From: Haloarcula litorea
Lineage (GTDB): Archaea > Halobacteriota > Halobacteria > Halobacteriales > Haloarculaceae
DNA: 64,000 nt
Direction of reading: 5' to 3'
Assembly (NCBI RefSeq): GCF_029338195.1
Contig: NZ_CP119779.1
Span: 2,604,001 to 2,668,000 of the forward strand
In this document: piece by piece, positions 27,208 to 35,657 of the stretch
Position numbering within the stretch: the stretch's first letter is position 1
Layout of the letters: every line of letters starts with the position of its first letter
Made by a program: the position numbers and the translations under genes
Notes under the pieces: generated by a model
Told to the model about the DNA's origin: nothing
Seen by the model: only the letters and a program-made list of their open reading frames with translations
Databases searched by the model: none

Positions 27208-28002
27208 GTGTTACACAACGACGCGTTCGGGCTCCTGGTCGGGGCGGTCCTCCTCGGGGCCGTCCACGGGGTCGAACCGGGACACGGCTGGCCGGTCGCG
27301 GCGTCCTACGCGCTCGATCAGGCGAACACGTGGTTCTACGGGCTGGCGTCCAGCTTCATCCTCGGTGTCGGTCACCTCGTCAGCAGCCTCGCGATGGTGG
27401 CCGTGTTCTTCTACGCGAAATCGTACTTCAGCCTGACCCAGGTCAACGACCCGATCACGCTCTTCGGTGCCGTCCGGATCGGCGGCCCGGTCAGCCTCGT
27501 CGCCGGCGTCCTCCTCGTCCTCCTGGGAGTCAGAGAGTACACCGGCCACTCTCACGGCCACGGGGACTCCCACGATCACGACCACGACGATGGGCACGAC
27601 CACAGCCACGATCACGATCACGACGAGCCAGCCGAGTCGGGCCTGGTCGCACGAGTCGGGGAGCTGGTCACCGGCGGCGGCCACTCACACGACCACGGCG
27701 ACTTCGACGAGGCGGCGAACCGCGGCCTCTTCGGCATCGCGTGGTTCGCGTTCGTCCTCGGGTTCGCCCACGAGGAGGAGTTCGAGATCATCGCGATGTG
27801 TGCCGGCTCGAACTACTGCCTCGAACTGATGAGCGCCTACGCGATCACGGTGATCCTCGGGATCGTCGGCCTGACGATGCTCCTCGTGGCCGGCTACGAA
27901 CACTACGAGGACACGGTCAAACAGTACACGCCGTACCTGCCGGTGCTCTCCGCGGTCGTGCTCGTCGTTATGGGTCTCGGGTTCATCACTGGCCTCTTCT
28001 GA
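27208..28002 (+). CDS. nickel/cobalt transporter, NicO/RcnA-like with His-rich loop
   Basis: A 264-residue protein with about six membrane helices. The N-terminal motif GAVHGVEPGHGW matches the HxxEPGH signature of the NicO/RcnA family. A cytoplasmic loop at about 110-145 contains roughly 14 His interspersed with Asp, followed by a second short HSHDH cluster, as in RcnA. The family includes both exporters (RcnA) and importers, so direction is undecided. The motif GFAHEEEFEIIAMC sits in the second half. The start is GTG at 27208, the only in-frame option before the first helix. Regulation by the divergent NikR is expected. Confidence 0.88.
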   Translation: MLHNDAFGLLVGAVLLGAVHGVEPGHGWPVAASYALDQANTWFYGLASSFILGVGHLVSSLAMVAVFFYAKSYFSLTQVNDPITLFGAVRIGGPVSLVAGVLLVLLGVREYTGHSHGHGDSHDHDHDDGHDHSHDHDHDEPAESGLVARVGELVTGGGHSHDHGDFDEAANRGLFGIAWFAFVLGFAHEEEFEIIAMCAGSNYCLELMSAYAITVILGIVGLTMLLVAGYEHYEDTVKQYTPYLPVLSAVVLVVMGLGFITGLF

Positions 28003-28199
28003 GCCCCCCGTCGCCCTCTGCTCGCCGGTGCACTCCGCCCGACGGGTTCGTGCTCGTGCTTCTCACACATCCGGATGACGCCCGTGTTCGGTCTACCGGC
28101 CCGGGGCGCGGATCTCGTCGCGTGGCAGGGACGAGTCACGGACCGGTTCGCGGACCGGGTCGTCGACTCGATCGAGACGTCTCTACGGTAGTTCGAAAG

Positions 28200-28217
28200 T
28201 GTACGCCCGGAACACTA
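28200..28217 (+). repeat. 18-bp direct repeat, left copy
   Basis: TGTACGCCCGGAACACTA is identical to the copy at 35653-35670. The two copies bracket the AT-richer accessory segment. At this copy the repeat continues into a hairpin, CGCCCGG-7 nt-CCGGGCG (28204-28224). Confidence 0.6.
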
Positions 28218-28224
28218 CCGGGCG
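28204..28224. terminator. GC hairpin overlapping left direct repeat
   Basis: Perfect 7-bp arms CGCCCGG and CCGGGCG are separated by AACACTA. The hairpin could act as a transcript end structure for the genes reading in from either side, or be part of an element end. There is no T-tract after it. Confidence 0.3.
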
Positions 28225-28298
28225 AGAAACTACTAGTATACTCGGCGAAAGTGGAACACGAAAGAGACGGTAGGTGAAAACCCGAGTTACGTGGGTAC

Positions 28299-28439
28299 TT
28301 ACTCGTCTTCGAGCGCGTCGTAGATGTCGCGGTGTTCGTCCCGGTCTGCCTTGGCGACCCGCAACACCAGTTCCCGACGGATGTCGTCCATCACGTCGTC
28401 GAGTGGCGTGCGGTCGCCAGTCTGCTCGTCTGTCGCCAT
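28299..28439 (-). CDS. small acidic protein, possible antitoxin partner of Doc
   Basis: A 46-residue protein read from ATG 28437-28439 to TAA 28299-28301. It has a disordered acidic N-terminus, then one amphipathic helix (DDVMDDIRRELVLRVAKAD), then an acidic tail. It starts 25 bp after the end of the Doc gene on the same strand. In P1-type Phd-Doc modules the antitoxin gene precedes the toxin; here the only small partner follows it. The antitoxin role is inferred from position and size only. Confidence 0.55.
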   Translation of the reverse strand: MATDEQTGDRTPLDDVMDDIRRELVLRVAKADRDEHRDIYDALEDE

Positions 28440-28464
28440 AAGTGGTTGTTGTCTACGAGTCGGG

Positions 28465-28953
28465 TTAATCGTTCGGGTCCGTCGCGTCGTCGGAGAGTTG
28501 ATCGAGCCCGTATTCGACGAGGTCGCCTCGCCACTCTGCGACGACTTCGTTCAGGTCGACATCGGCGGTATTCGTTCGAAGATATTCGAGCACGTCGTCC
28601 TCGTCGACCGCCGTCTCGTCCGTCCCGAACTGCTTCAGTATCTCTCTGATCTCGTCGTCGTACTCGAACCGATACCCGTTGAGCAGATAGAAGACGACCG
28701 CCGTGTTGAGCGCGGTACGTTTGTTGCCGTCCACGAACGGATGATTGGCGACGAGGAGCCGAAGGAGATGAAACGCCTTCTCGTGAATCGTTTCGGGGAC
28801 CGCACCGAAACTCCCTTCGCTGACGTACGCCAGCGCGAATTCGATGTCCCCGCGGCGCTGGACGCCGGGACTGGTGTCCGGATACTCGGAGACGATGTCC
28901 TCGTGGATGTCGAGAACGTCGTCGACCGACGGATACCAGAGCGGGTCGGTCAT
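28465..28953 (-). CDS. doc: Doc/Fic-family toxin
   Basis: A 162-residue Fic-fold protein. The active loop HPFVDGNKRTAL (residues 71-82) contains the catalytic His71, Asp75 and Arg79. Lys78 sits where AMP-transferring Fic proteins have Gly, which is the Doc form. Phage P1 Doc is a kinase that phosphorylates and inactivates elongation factor Tu; archaeal EF-1alpha would be the analogous target. A downstream 46-residue protein may be the antitoxin. It lies at the left end of the accessory segment, fitting a maintenance role for a mobile region. Confidence 0.88.
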   Translation of the reverse strand: MTDPLWYPSVDDVLDIHEDIVSEYPDTSPGVQRRGDIEFALAYVSEGSFGAVPETIHEKAFHLLRLLVANHPFVDGNKRTALNTAVVFYLLNGYRFEYDDEIREILKQFGTDETAVDEDDVLEYLRTNTADVDLNEVVAEWRGDLVEYGLDQLSDDATDPND

Positions 28954-29401
28954 TAGTGGAGCATCACACCGAACGAACCTATTGGTTTCTCTCTTCGAAG
29001 GTATGAGTATCGGACGTACGCTAAAGACGGGCCGTTAACGAGCGGACTGGAAGTTGGAGTTGCAAGTGAACGGTTCGATCCAGCAGCGTCGAAATACTGG
29101 GTGTGTCCGGGAACTCCGAGTATCGAACGTGTTGGCGATGCGCCCAGTCTGGAGCACGACTGCAGAAACCTCACCGAACACTGTCAGAATCGACGTGCGA
29201 GATATAGAGGGTGTATGCAGCACACCAGCCCGGCAGCAATACCCACCGATACAACTCCCTTCCCTGCTTGTATCTTTTCATAAACCTCCACGAGAAGGCC
29301 TAAGCGTGCGAGTTCTAGTTGATGACCACATAGACCTGAAGAGGATGACAATCCAGCGGAACACCGTGAAGATGACTGCGCAAGGGCCAATAATCCGACG
29401 C
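28954..29401. other. 448-bp AT-richer gap without a convincing gene
   Basis: GC content drops here. Several short frames of 35-75 codons exist on the minus strand, including hydrophobic stretches around 29190-29290, but each is broken and none has haloarchaeal acidic bias. It may hold decayed membrane-protein sequence. No RNA gene or repeat was recognised. Confidence 0.4.
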
Positions 29402-30316
29402 TCAGTCGTCCGAGACGGCGTCAGGACGCTCCAATTGGCCTGTCTCTAGCGACCCCTCGATGGTCCGATGAGGGTACGGGATAGTAATGCCGGCCTCTTC
29501 AAATCGTTCGGTTACCCGCTGGATGAACCGGCCGCGGATGCCCAGGAAGTCCGACTCCCCGGGATCACTAATCCAGATACGGCTCTGCAAGCCGAAAGAT
29601 GCCTCATTAATTTCGATCAGCTTCACCGACGGCTCTGGGTCATCTAAGACTCCGTCTTGGCTTCGCGCCGCATCAAGGATGATGTCCATCGCTTCGTCGA
29701 TATCGTCCCGGAGACCGATACGGAAGACGAACTTCAGACGGAGGGTCCCGTTCTTATCGTAGTTCTTGATGACGCCATCAGTAAGCTGAGAGTTCGGAAC
29801 TGTGAGATGTTCGTTGTCGAATGTCCGGACACGGGTCACTCGCAGACTGATATCCTGTACATAGCCGGAGTTGCTCTCCCACTCGATCCAGTCGCCGGTA
29901 CGGAACGGTTTGTCTGTGTAGATGAACGCGCCAGCGACGAAGTTCTTGATTACATCTTGCATCGCGAAGCCGATAGCGAGGGTCGCCGCGGCGGCGATAG
30001 TTGACAGCGCCACGAGGATGTTCCCAAATCCGGCGAGCGCGAATGCTAGCCCGATAGCCACGAACAGGAGTGCTGCGTAGGCCAAGAGGGTGAGCGGCTT
30101 GCGGATATGCTCGTCAAGTCCGCGCCGGTCGAGCAGTCTCGCGATCAGCGGCAGGATGGCAACCTTGCCGATGATATAAACAGTCACGAACACCATAATG
30201 AATACTGCAGCCGAGCCGATCGCGCTCGCAAGCTGCGGGGGAAGTCCCAAGTCCGTCAGGAATTCACCGATGAAGCCGGCTCTGGACGGGGTATTGGTTT
30301 GGAGCGGCGGAATCAT
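29402..30316 (-). CDS. MscS-family mechanosensitive channel
   Basis: 304 residues. Three membrane helices occur in residues 25-150. The third pore helix is Ala/Gly-rich (LVALSTIAAAATLAIGFAMQDVIKNFVAG). The MscS beta domain follows (FRTGDWIEWESNSGYVQDISLRVTRVRTFDNEHLTVPNSQL), and then the alpha/beta C-terminal domain with TIPYPHRTIEG. It opens under membrane tension to release solutes on osmotic downshock, a relevant stress for a halophile. Codon use is less GC3-biased than the surrounding chromosome, consistent with the accessory character of this segment. Confidence 0.93.
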   Translation of the reverse strand: MIPPLQTNTPSRAGFIGEFLTDLGLPPQLASAIGSAAVFIMVFVTVYIIGKVAILPLIARLLDRRGLDEHIRKPLTLLAYAALLFVAIGLAFALAGFGNILVALSTIAAAATLAIGFAMQDVIKNFVAGAFIYTDKPFRTGDWIEWESNSGYVQDISLRVTRVRTFDNEHLTVPNSQLTDGVIKNYDKNGTLRLKFVFRIGLRDDIDEAMDIILDAARSQDGVLDDPEPSVKLIEINEASFGLQSRIWISDPGESDFLGIRGRFIQRVTERFEEAGITIPYPHRTIEGSLETGQLERPDAVSDD

Positions 30317-30779
30317 CGATTCGTCTCCCCCTGCCGAACCGGCAAGGAGTACAAGGAAGACGGCAGCGGACTAGTCACGACTAGCACTCCTGGGGAACCC
30401 TTCGCCAGGCCTGCGCCGGCGTCGCTAGCTTTGAACATAACACCCCGTAGTGCGGTATCGGGCGAGTTATAAGTGGGGGCGCAGGTTGCCGTGGAAACTA
30501 CTGGATAAGTAAACTATCGTTCGACGGTACAGTCCGGCTGATACTGAGCGATAGGACGGTTTTGGAATGGCTGGATCCAAGGCTCTCACACCGATAAAGA
30601 TGCCCAGATATCCAAGGAGAGAACGTATGAACGGCGAAAGCGGCTCAGTAGTACTCTTGTCTGATTTGTGTCCCGTATCCAGTACCGGTATTTACTACTC
30701 AACTTCTGTCAGTAACGGCTTGGCCGATGCAGAGGGTGAGTGCAGCATCGGTATGTGGGCGGCGCTACGAGACGGTTGT
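30317..30779. other. 463-bp AT-richer gap between divergent genes
   Basis: Holds the upstream regions of mscS (minus) and the DUF1097 gene (plus). TATA-like stretches occur around 30464-30472 and 30690. An open frame continues upstream of the DUF1097 start to 30567, but its sequence is not protein-like. Confidence 0.4.
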
Positions 30780-31298
30780 ATGCAGACCGTTCGTTGGGAG
30801 CGAGTTCGGGAGTGGAACGGCACGTGGGCACTTGCGGTGGTGTTTGGACTAGCCTCAGTCCCGTGGACGTACGCGTTCGTTGCTGGCCTCGGTCTCCCAC
30901 TCTGGCCGTCGTTTATTGCCTCGGCGACGTTTTACGCTGCCGGAGACGGAATAGACGGACTTGCACGGGGCTATGCGAGTAACGCCACCGGAATCGTCTA
31001 TGCTGCGCTGACGCTGGTGGTCGTGGATAGACTTCTGGGAGGTGGTGTTGTGGCTCTCAGTGTTGTCGTGGGGGTGTTTATGTTTCTCGCGAGTCTTCAC
31101 GAGTTCGTCCCACTGTTGTCCTTCACACCGGGTGGCTTCTTCGGCTATGCGACTATGTTCAGTGTCCACGCCGCCGAAGCGACTGCCGTCGGCCTAACTG
31201 GGCTTGCTGGCGAAACACTCGCTGCTGTCCTGTCGATGTTCCTCGGCGCCGTCATCGGACTCACTACTGATGAGGTGAGTTCGGCTATGGAAAGATAG
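30780..31298 (+). CDS. DUF1097-family membrane protein
   Basis: A 172-residue protein with five or six hydrophobic helices rich in Gly/Ala/Val. The order of segments (SVPWTYAFVAGLGLPLWPSFIASATFYAAG, then LASLHEFVPLLSFTPGGFFGYATMF) matches the DUF1097 family typified by E. coli YcdZ, which has no known activity. The ATG at 30780 was chosen as the last start before the first helix; ATG 30753 would add nine residues. The last helix is followed by a short charged tail. It lies inside the AT-richer accessory segment with no obvious partner. Confidence 0.72.
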   Translation: MQTVRWERVREWNGTWALAVVFGLASVPWTYAFVAGLGLPLWPSFIASATFYAAGDGIDGLARGYASNATGIVYAALTLVVVDRLLGGGVVALSVVVGVFMFLASLHEFVPLLSFTPGGFFGYATMFSVHAAEATAVGLTGLAGETLAAVLSMFLGAVIGLTTDEVSSAMER

Positions 31299-31693
31299 TA
31301 AATTCGCGCTCTGTATGCGACACGACCTTGACGAACTATCCGACGACTGGCAGCACCGACGTGGCCGTGACAGAGGGTGCATCAGTCCAAGCGGTTCTGA
31401 CGGCGAAAGAGTCGTTGACGCAGACCTCCCGCGCCTGCTACTGTCATAGACTCTCGTCCAATCGTCGGGGAGTGAGCGTATCATCGGTCTCGCTGAGTTC
31501 GAGAGGAGGGAAGGACAGCCGCGGCCACAGGTGGCAGACAAGCGAGACAGGCACAGCGTGGCCGGCAAGACCACTCGCTGCCGCGGGGGCAGGTTTTGTC
31601 AGTGGTCCCGTGCAGGTGCCGACACACAGAGGTCATTTGCGGCGATGACCCACCGTCGGTAGTTATTACACCGAGAGCGACGACTGGCGTTGT
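31299..31693. other. 395-bp gap before the 3-hydroxybutyrate dehydrogenase gene
   Basis: Contains a 44-codon acidic frame from ATG 31315 to TAG 31447-31449 whose start is plausible but whose end is not conserved-looking. No other gene is supported. A TATA-like AGTTATTACA lies at 31661-31670, about 28 bp before the next ATG, predicting a leaderless transcript. Confidence 0.4.
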
Positions 31694-32569
31694 ATGGCAG
31701 ATATGACCGTTGAGGAGGCGATGGCGAAGTACGGACCCAGCGAGGTTACCCGCGACGATCTCCTGACGATCGACGACCCGAACTACGCGGCCGACAACGT
31801 CGCCATCGTCACCGGTGGCGGGGCGGGGATCGGCCGGGCGGTGTCGCTGGCCTTCGCCGCCAACGGCCTCACGGTCCTCGCGACTGACAGGGACGAGGCT
31901 GGCCTCGCGGCCGTCGAGGCGGAAGCCGAGGACCTCGGCCTCCCCGGGGATATCGTCACTGTCACCGCCGACCTGACCGACGACGCCGACCTCGAACGTA
32001 TTGTCAAGGAGGCGACTGCCCACGGGTCGCTGCGGTACCTGATCAACAACGCCGGCATCCAGACCGTCGCACCCATCGAATCGTTCCCGGTCGAGAAGTA
32101 CGACCTGATGCACGACGTGATGCAGCGGGCGCCGCTGTTGCTCACGAAACACTGTCTCCCGCACTTCCGCGCAAACGACGACGGGCGCGGCGTCGTCGGG
32201 AATATGTGCTCGGTCCACGGCCACATTGTCACGAAAGACAAGGTCGCCTACAACACGACCAAGTTCGGCCTCAGGGGACTCACTCAATCCATCGCCGCCG
32301 AGGGCGAGGGGAAGGTTCGGGCGTTCACCGTCAGTACCGCCTACGTCAAGACCGCACTGGTCGCGAAGCAGTTGCCCGACACGGCCGACCGCCGGAATAT
32401 GACCGTCGACGAAGTGGTCGAGAAGGTGATGCTCGAACGCACCCGCGTCAAAGAGATGATGGAGCCCTACGAGGTGGCGAACCTCTTCGTGATGGGGTGC
32501 TCGCACCACAGCAGTCACCTCAACGGCGGCGATATGACCCACGAGGGCGGTATGAGCCTGACCTACTGA
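31694..32569 (+). CDS. bdhA: short-chain dehydrogenase, 3-hydroxybutyrate dehydrogenase-like
   Basis: A 291-residue classical SDR. The cofactor motif TGGGAGIG is at 40-47, INNAG at 117-121, and the catalytic Ser173 and Tyr186-x3-Lys190 are intact. The GIQTVAPIESFPVEKYDL segment is characteristic of D-3-hydroxybutyrate dehydrogenases. Such an enzyme oxidises 3-hydroxybutyrate released from PHA to acetoacetate. In Haloferax mediterranei a bdhA gene is associated with a patatin PHA depolymerase; here a patatin gene lies 0.3 kb away in convergent orientation. The 33-residue N-terminal extension before the Rossmann fold is longer than in bacterial BdhA. Confidence 0.88.
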   Translation: MADMTVEEAMAKYGPSEVTRDDLLTIDDPNYAADNVAIVTGGGAGIGRAVSLAFAANGLTVLATDRDEAGLAAVEAEAEDLGLPGDIVTVTADLTDDADLERIVKEATAHGSLRYLINNAGIQTVAPIESFPVEKYDLMHDVMQRAPLLLTKHCLPHFRANDDGRGVVGNMCSVHGHIVTKDKVAYNTTKFGLRGLTQSIAAEGEGKVRAFTVSTAYVKTALVAKQLPDTADRRNMTVDEVVEKVMLERTRVKEMMEPYEVANLFVMGCSHHSSHLNGGDMTHEGGMSLTY

Positions 32570-32618
32570 GCCAGACCGGTGGCCGGAGTTTGATGCGCTT
32601 GGCTGCGAGTAAACAGGT

Positions 32619-32855
32619 ATGCCACTTGTTTTCGACCCGTGCGGAAGGCGATCGGCCGCCCGGGATGGCGACGACACGCCGGCGCAGACGGACCGCGATG
32701 AGCCTACCCGACGCTCCCGGAAACGGAATCTCGCCGTCGGCGCGTTACTCTTCGCCGTACTCGGTGCGGTCGAACTCCGGCGGCGTGGCGTGCTCCGAGC
32801 TGGACCGTCGCCGGAAGAGCGAGCGGGAGAGTCCGCGAACAGCGACTCGCGGTAG
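32619..32855 (+). CDS. small protein with one membrane helix, unknown
   Basis: 78 residues: a charged Asp/Arg-rich N-terminal part of about 37 residues, one hydrophobic helix (NLAVGALLFAVLGAVEL), then a basic and acidic tail. Codon choice is moderately GC3-rich. It begins 49 bp after the dehydrogenase on the same strand and stops 32 bp before the end of the convergent patatin gene. Its role is unknown. In this context a granule- or membrane-associated accessory role is only a guess. Confidence 0.5.
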   Translation: MPLVFDPCGRRSAARDGDDTPAQTDRDEPTRRSRKRNLAVGALLFAVLGAVELRRRGVLRAGPSPEERAGESANSDSR

Positions 32856-32887
32856 ACCCTCGACTGACTCGCCCGACTCCGCGCCGC

Positions 32888-33883
32888 TCAGTCGTATCGT
32901 TCGGTAAGGAACCGGTTGGCCCGTTCGCGACCGGTCCGGAATAGCGCCTCGATGAACGCGGGCGACCGGTCGAGTTTCGTCGACCAGCGGAGTTCCTCGT
33001 CGAACTGGACTCGCTCGATGTCTGTGTGGGTGTACCGGTCGGGCAGGTAGCCGGCGTCGACCCACTCGTTGACCTGCTCGATGAACGCTACCTCCTGTTC
33101 GAGGGAGGTGTTGCCGCTGAGTTCGTTACGTCGGTCCTCGATATCGTGGAGCGAGCGTGGTACCCTCGACCGCTCGGAGGGGTTGATCTGGATTACCCAA
33201 ACCTCGTCCGGATCGGGGATGTCCTCGGTCGTCGAGAAGTCCCGGACCGGCGGGTTCTTCGAGAACAGACCGTCCCAGTACTGCCGGTCGTCGACTTCGA
33301 CAGCGCCGAACAGCCCGGGTTCGGCGGCGCTGGCGAGGATGGCCTCGGGTCGCATCTCCCGCCCGCGGAACACGCGGAACTCCCCGGTTAAGACGTCGAT
33401 GGCGCTGATGAGCAGGGCCGGGTGGATGACCCCCTCGCGGCGCTCGCGCTCGCGGACGACCGTACTCAGCTCGCGGGCGTGCTCGAAGTCGACGTACTCC
33501 TCGAGGAGGCGTCGAAACTGTCGCTGCCCAATAGCGCCGGCGGGGGTCTGCCCGGGGCTGAACTGCGGGAAGGGAACCCCCATGGTCCGTAACTCGGCGG
33601 CCCCGACCGCGAGGTCGTTCAGGTACCGCTCGGCCGGCCGGCGGGCTTTCAGGTCGTTCCAGAACTCTCCGAGCAGCGCGCTGGGGGCGTGATCCGGGCT
33701 GACGGTCCCGTACCAGCCCAGCAGCGCACAAACGGCACCGCCAGAGGTCCCGGAGAATCCCACGATGTCGTAGCCCGCCGTACAGATCTCCGGCAGGAGT
33801 CGTTGGAGCGCCCCGGCGGTGAACGCCGTGTGGCTGCCGCCACCCTGACAGGCGATGGCGACCTTCGTCGGGTCGTCATTCAT
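32888..33883 (-). CDS. phaZ: patatin-like phospholipase, probable PHA depolymerase
   Basis: A 331-residue patatin-fold hydrolase. The oxyanion glycine motif QGGGSHTAFTAGAL (13-26), nucleophile Ser47 in GTSGG (45-49) and dyad Asp204-Gly205 in YWDGLFSKNPPV are all present. Patatins hydrolyse acyl esters. In Haloferax mediterranei a patatin (PhaZh1) is an established native-PHA depolymerase. This gene sits between a 3-hydroxybutyrate dehydrogenase and a short-chain fatty-acid transporter, making a PHA role more likely than a phospholipase role. The symbol is used on that contextual basis. Confidence 0.82.
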   Translation of the reverse strand: MNDDPTKVAIACQGGGSHTAFTAGALQRLLPEICTAGYDIVGFSGTSGGAVCALLGWYGTVSPDHAPSALLGEFWNDLKARRPAERYLNDLAVGAAELRTMGVPFPQFSPGQTPAGAIGQRQFRRLLEEYVDFEHARELSTVVRERERREGVIHPALLISAIDVLTGEFRVFRGREMRPEAILASAAEPGLFGAVEVDDRQYWDGLFSKNPPVRDFSTTEDIPDPDEVWVIQINPSERSRVPRSLHDIEDRRNELSGNTSLEQEVAFIEQVNEWVDAGYLPDRYTHTDIERVQFDEELRWSTKLDRSPAFIEALFRTGRERANRFLTERYD

Positions 33884-33963
33884 CTACCTCCCATTTCGGA
33901 GCCGGGTGTATGTACTTGTTCACCGACCGGTCGATTTTTCACTGCGGTCGGTGTCTCGCCGGT

Positions 33964-35361
33964 GTGCTCAGCGTGCTCCGTCGGTTCGGCGAGCGATGTT
34001 CGGATCTCTCCGAGCAATACATCCCCGACCCCTACGTCATCGCCATCGTCCTCACGTTCGTCGCCAGCGGCGCCGCGTTGGCGACCGGGGCGGGTCCGCG
34101 GGCGACTCTGATCGCCTGGACCGGCGGCGTCTGGAGCCTCCTCCCGTTTATGGCTGCCATCTCGGTCCTGCTGATGACCGGCGACGCTATCGCGAAATCG
34201 CCGACGTTCACGCGTGGCCTCGAACGGCTGGCACGACTGCCGAACTCACGGTTCACCGCCGTCTGGTTCACGTCATTCGTGGCGATGGTTGCCGCTGTGG
34301 TCTCGTGGGCAATCGGCCTCATCGTCGGCGCCATTATGGCCAAACGCGTCGCCTATGAGTGCCAGGAGAAAGGCATCACCGTCCACTACCCGCTGCTGGC
34401 GGCAGCTGGTTACACCAGTCTGATGGTGTTCCACGGTGGGTTGTCTTCGTCGGTGGGCCTGCTGATGGCCGATCCACAGCTCATCCCGGCCACCTTCCCC
34501 GAGTACGTCAGAGATGGCATCCCGCTCGCGCAGACGATTGGCAGTCGGACGAACACCGTGACCACTGGCACGCTTCTTGTCGTCGTCCCGGTTATTATGG
34601 GGTTGCTCCATCCCGAGGACGGGATTCGGGAGCTACCTCGGGCGACCTACCGTGACATCGACCAGGTAGTCACCGAGGCGATGGCAGACTCGACGACCGA
34701 CGGCGGGACGGCCGATCGCTCCGTCGCGGACCGCCTCAACGACTCGCGGCTGATCGGGCTGGCCATCGCCGTCTTCCCCGCGTTCTTCGTCGTCAACGCG
34801 TGGTTTCTCCGGGCTGGTGGAATCTCGAACCTGACGCTCAACAGCATTAATGCGCTCTTTCTCCTGGGTGCAATCCTCCTATGGGTCCGTCCGACAGCTA
34901 TCGTCGCCCAGATGAAAGACAGCGTCACCAACATCTCCGGCATCATCTTTCAGTTCCCGTTCTACGCCGGTATTGCGGGCTTGCTGACGGGAACCGGGCT
35001 GGCGACGGTGATCGTCGAGTTCTTCGGCGCGTTCGCCACACCAGCCACCTGGCCCGTGGTCGGCGTCCTCGTGGCTGGGGTCGTCAACATCTTCATCCCC
35101 TCGGGGGGTGGGCAGTGGGTCGCGATGGGCCCGATTATGCTGGACATCACGACCGGGTTCGGCTACGGCCCCGAGCAGGCCGTCATCATCGAGATGCTTG
35201 GCGACCAGTTGACGAATATGATTCAGCCGTTCTGGGCGATTCCGCTCCTCGCTATCGCCGACCTACGTGCCCGTGATATCATCGGGTACACCACGGTCGC
35301 GATGCTGGGTGGACTCGTTATTGTCTGTGGCTGGCTGACTGTGTTCCTCGTCTTGCTCTGA
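33964..35361 (+). CDS. short-chain fatty-acid transporter (AtoE family)
   Basis: A 465-residue polytopic protein, TIGR00366-like, with about 12 helices. It has the family N-terminus RRFGERCSDLSEQYIPDPYVIAI and the conserved IPSGGGQWVAMGPIM segment. It imports acetoacetate, butyrate or hydroxybutyrate. I chose GTG 33964: an AT-rich CGATTTTTCA (33932-33941) lies about 26 bp upstream, and starting at ATG 33910 would leave only 26 bp to the divergent patatin start. ATG 33910 would add 18 residues unlike the family. It is divergent from patatin and thus probably co-regulated with it. Confidence 0.87.
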   Translation: MLSVLRRFGERCSDLSEQYIPDPYVIAIVLTFVASGAALATGAGPRATLIAWTGGVWSLLPFMAAISVLLMTGDAIAKSPTFTRGLERLARLPNSRFTAVWFTSFVAMVAAVVSWAIGLIVGAIMAKRVAYECQEKGITVHYPLLAAAGYTSLMVFHGGLSSSVGLLMADPQLIPATFPEYVRDGIPLAQTIGSRTNTVTTGTLLVVVPVIMGLLHPEDGIRELPRATYRDIDQVVTEAMADSTTDGGTADRSVADRLNDSRLIGLAIAVFPAFFVVNAWFLRAGGISNLTLNSINALFLLGAILLWVRPTAIVAQMKDSVTNISGIIFQFPFYAGIAGLLTGTGLATVIVEFFGAFATPATWPVVGVLVAGVVNIFIPSGGGQWVAMGPIMLDITTGFGYGPEQAVIIEMLGDQLTNMIQPFWAIPLLAIADLRARDIIGYTTVAMLGGLVIVCGWLTVFLVLL

Positions 35362-35626
35362 ACCGTATTCTGACTCCTCCAAAATGAGACCGATAGGTAG
35401 CCTGGATTCACCGATTCGAGTCGGTGAAAACGTGGCCCGAACCGATGACCGATATGCGCTTTGTATTCCGCACGGTCACCTGAAGCTGACAACTGGCAGT
35501 ACTCCCGGCAGACCTCATTCCACGCTCCTCGTCATCGACTGTTTCCAAAACCCGGCAGGAAGAGCGGATGCTACGGGAGAACCGATTTCAACCGTAGATA
35601 GTGACTGAAGGAAAATATATTATTTT

Positions 35627-35657
35627 GTACATTTCTGATAGTGTATATGAAATGTAC
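35627..35657. repeat. 9-bp inverted repeat at the island edge
   Basis: Perfect arms GTACATTTC (35627-35635) and GAAATGTAC (35649-35657) enclose TGATAGTGTATAT. The right arm runs into the right copy of the 18-bp direct repeat. It may be an element end or a binding site. Confidence 0.45.

Larger units (their letters stand above)
28003..28298. other. gene-poor junction with possible coding remnant
   Basis: A 38-codon frame at 28075-28191 on the plus strand has GC3-rich, acidic/Arg sequence like a protein tail, but it has no homologue I recognise. It is in frame with the transporter and would be reached only by reading through its TGA. It ends 8 bp before the left copy of the 18-bp direct repeat and may be a gene fragment at an insertion boundary. 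Confidence 0.25.

Noticed and set aside
27570-27710. Tandem repeat or CRISPR-like pattern in the CAC/GAC-rich stretch
   Set aside because: It is the codon pattern of the His/Asp-rich loop of the nickel transporter, irregular in unit and fully in frame.
28075-28191. 38-codon frame in frame with the nickel transporter past its TGA, possible readthrough or fusion
   Set aside because: The transporter ends naturally after its last helix, and no readthrough signal or selenocysteine-type context is visible. Kept only as a possible gene remnant.
35384-35608. 74-codon frame after the fatty-acid transporter
   Set aside because: No coding bias or homology signal, and it ends in the AT-rich boundary. 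Treated as non-coding.
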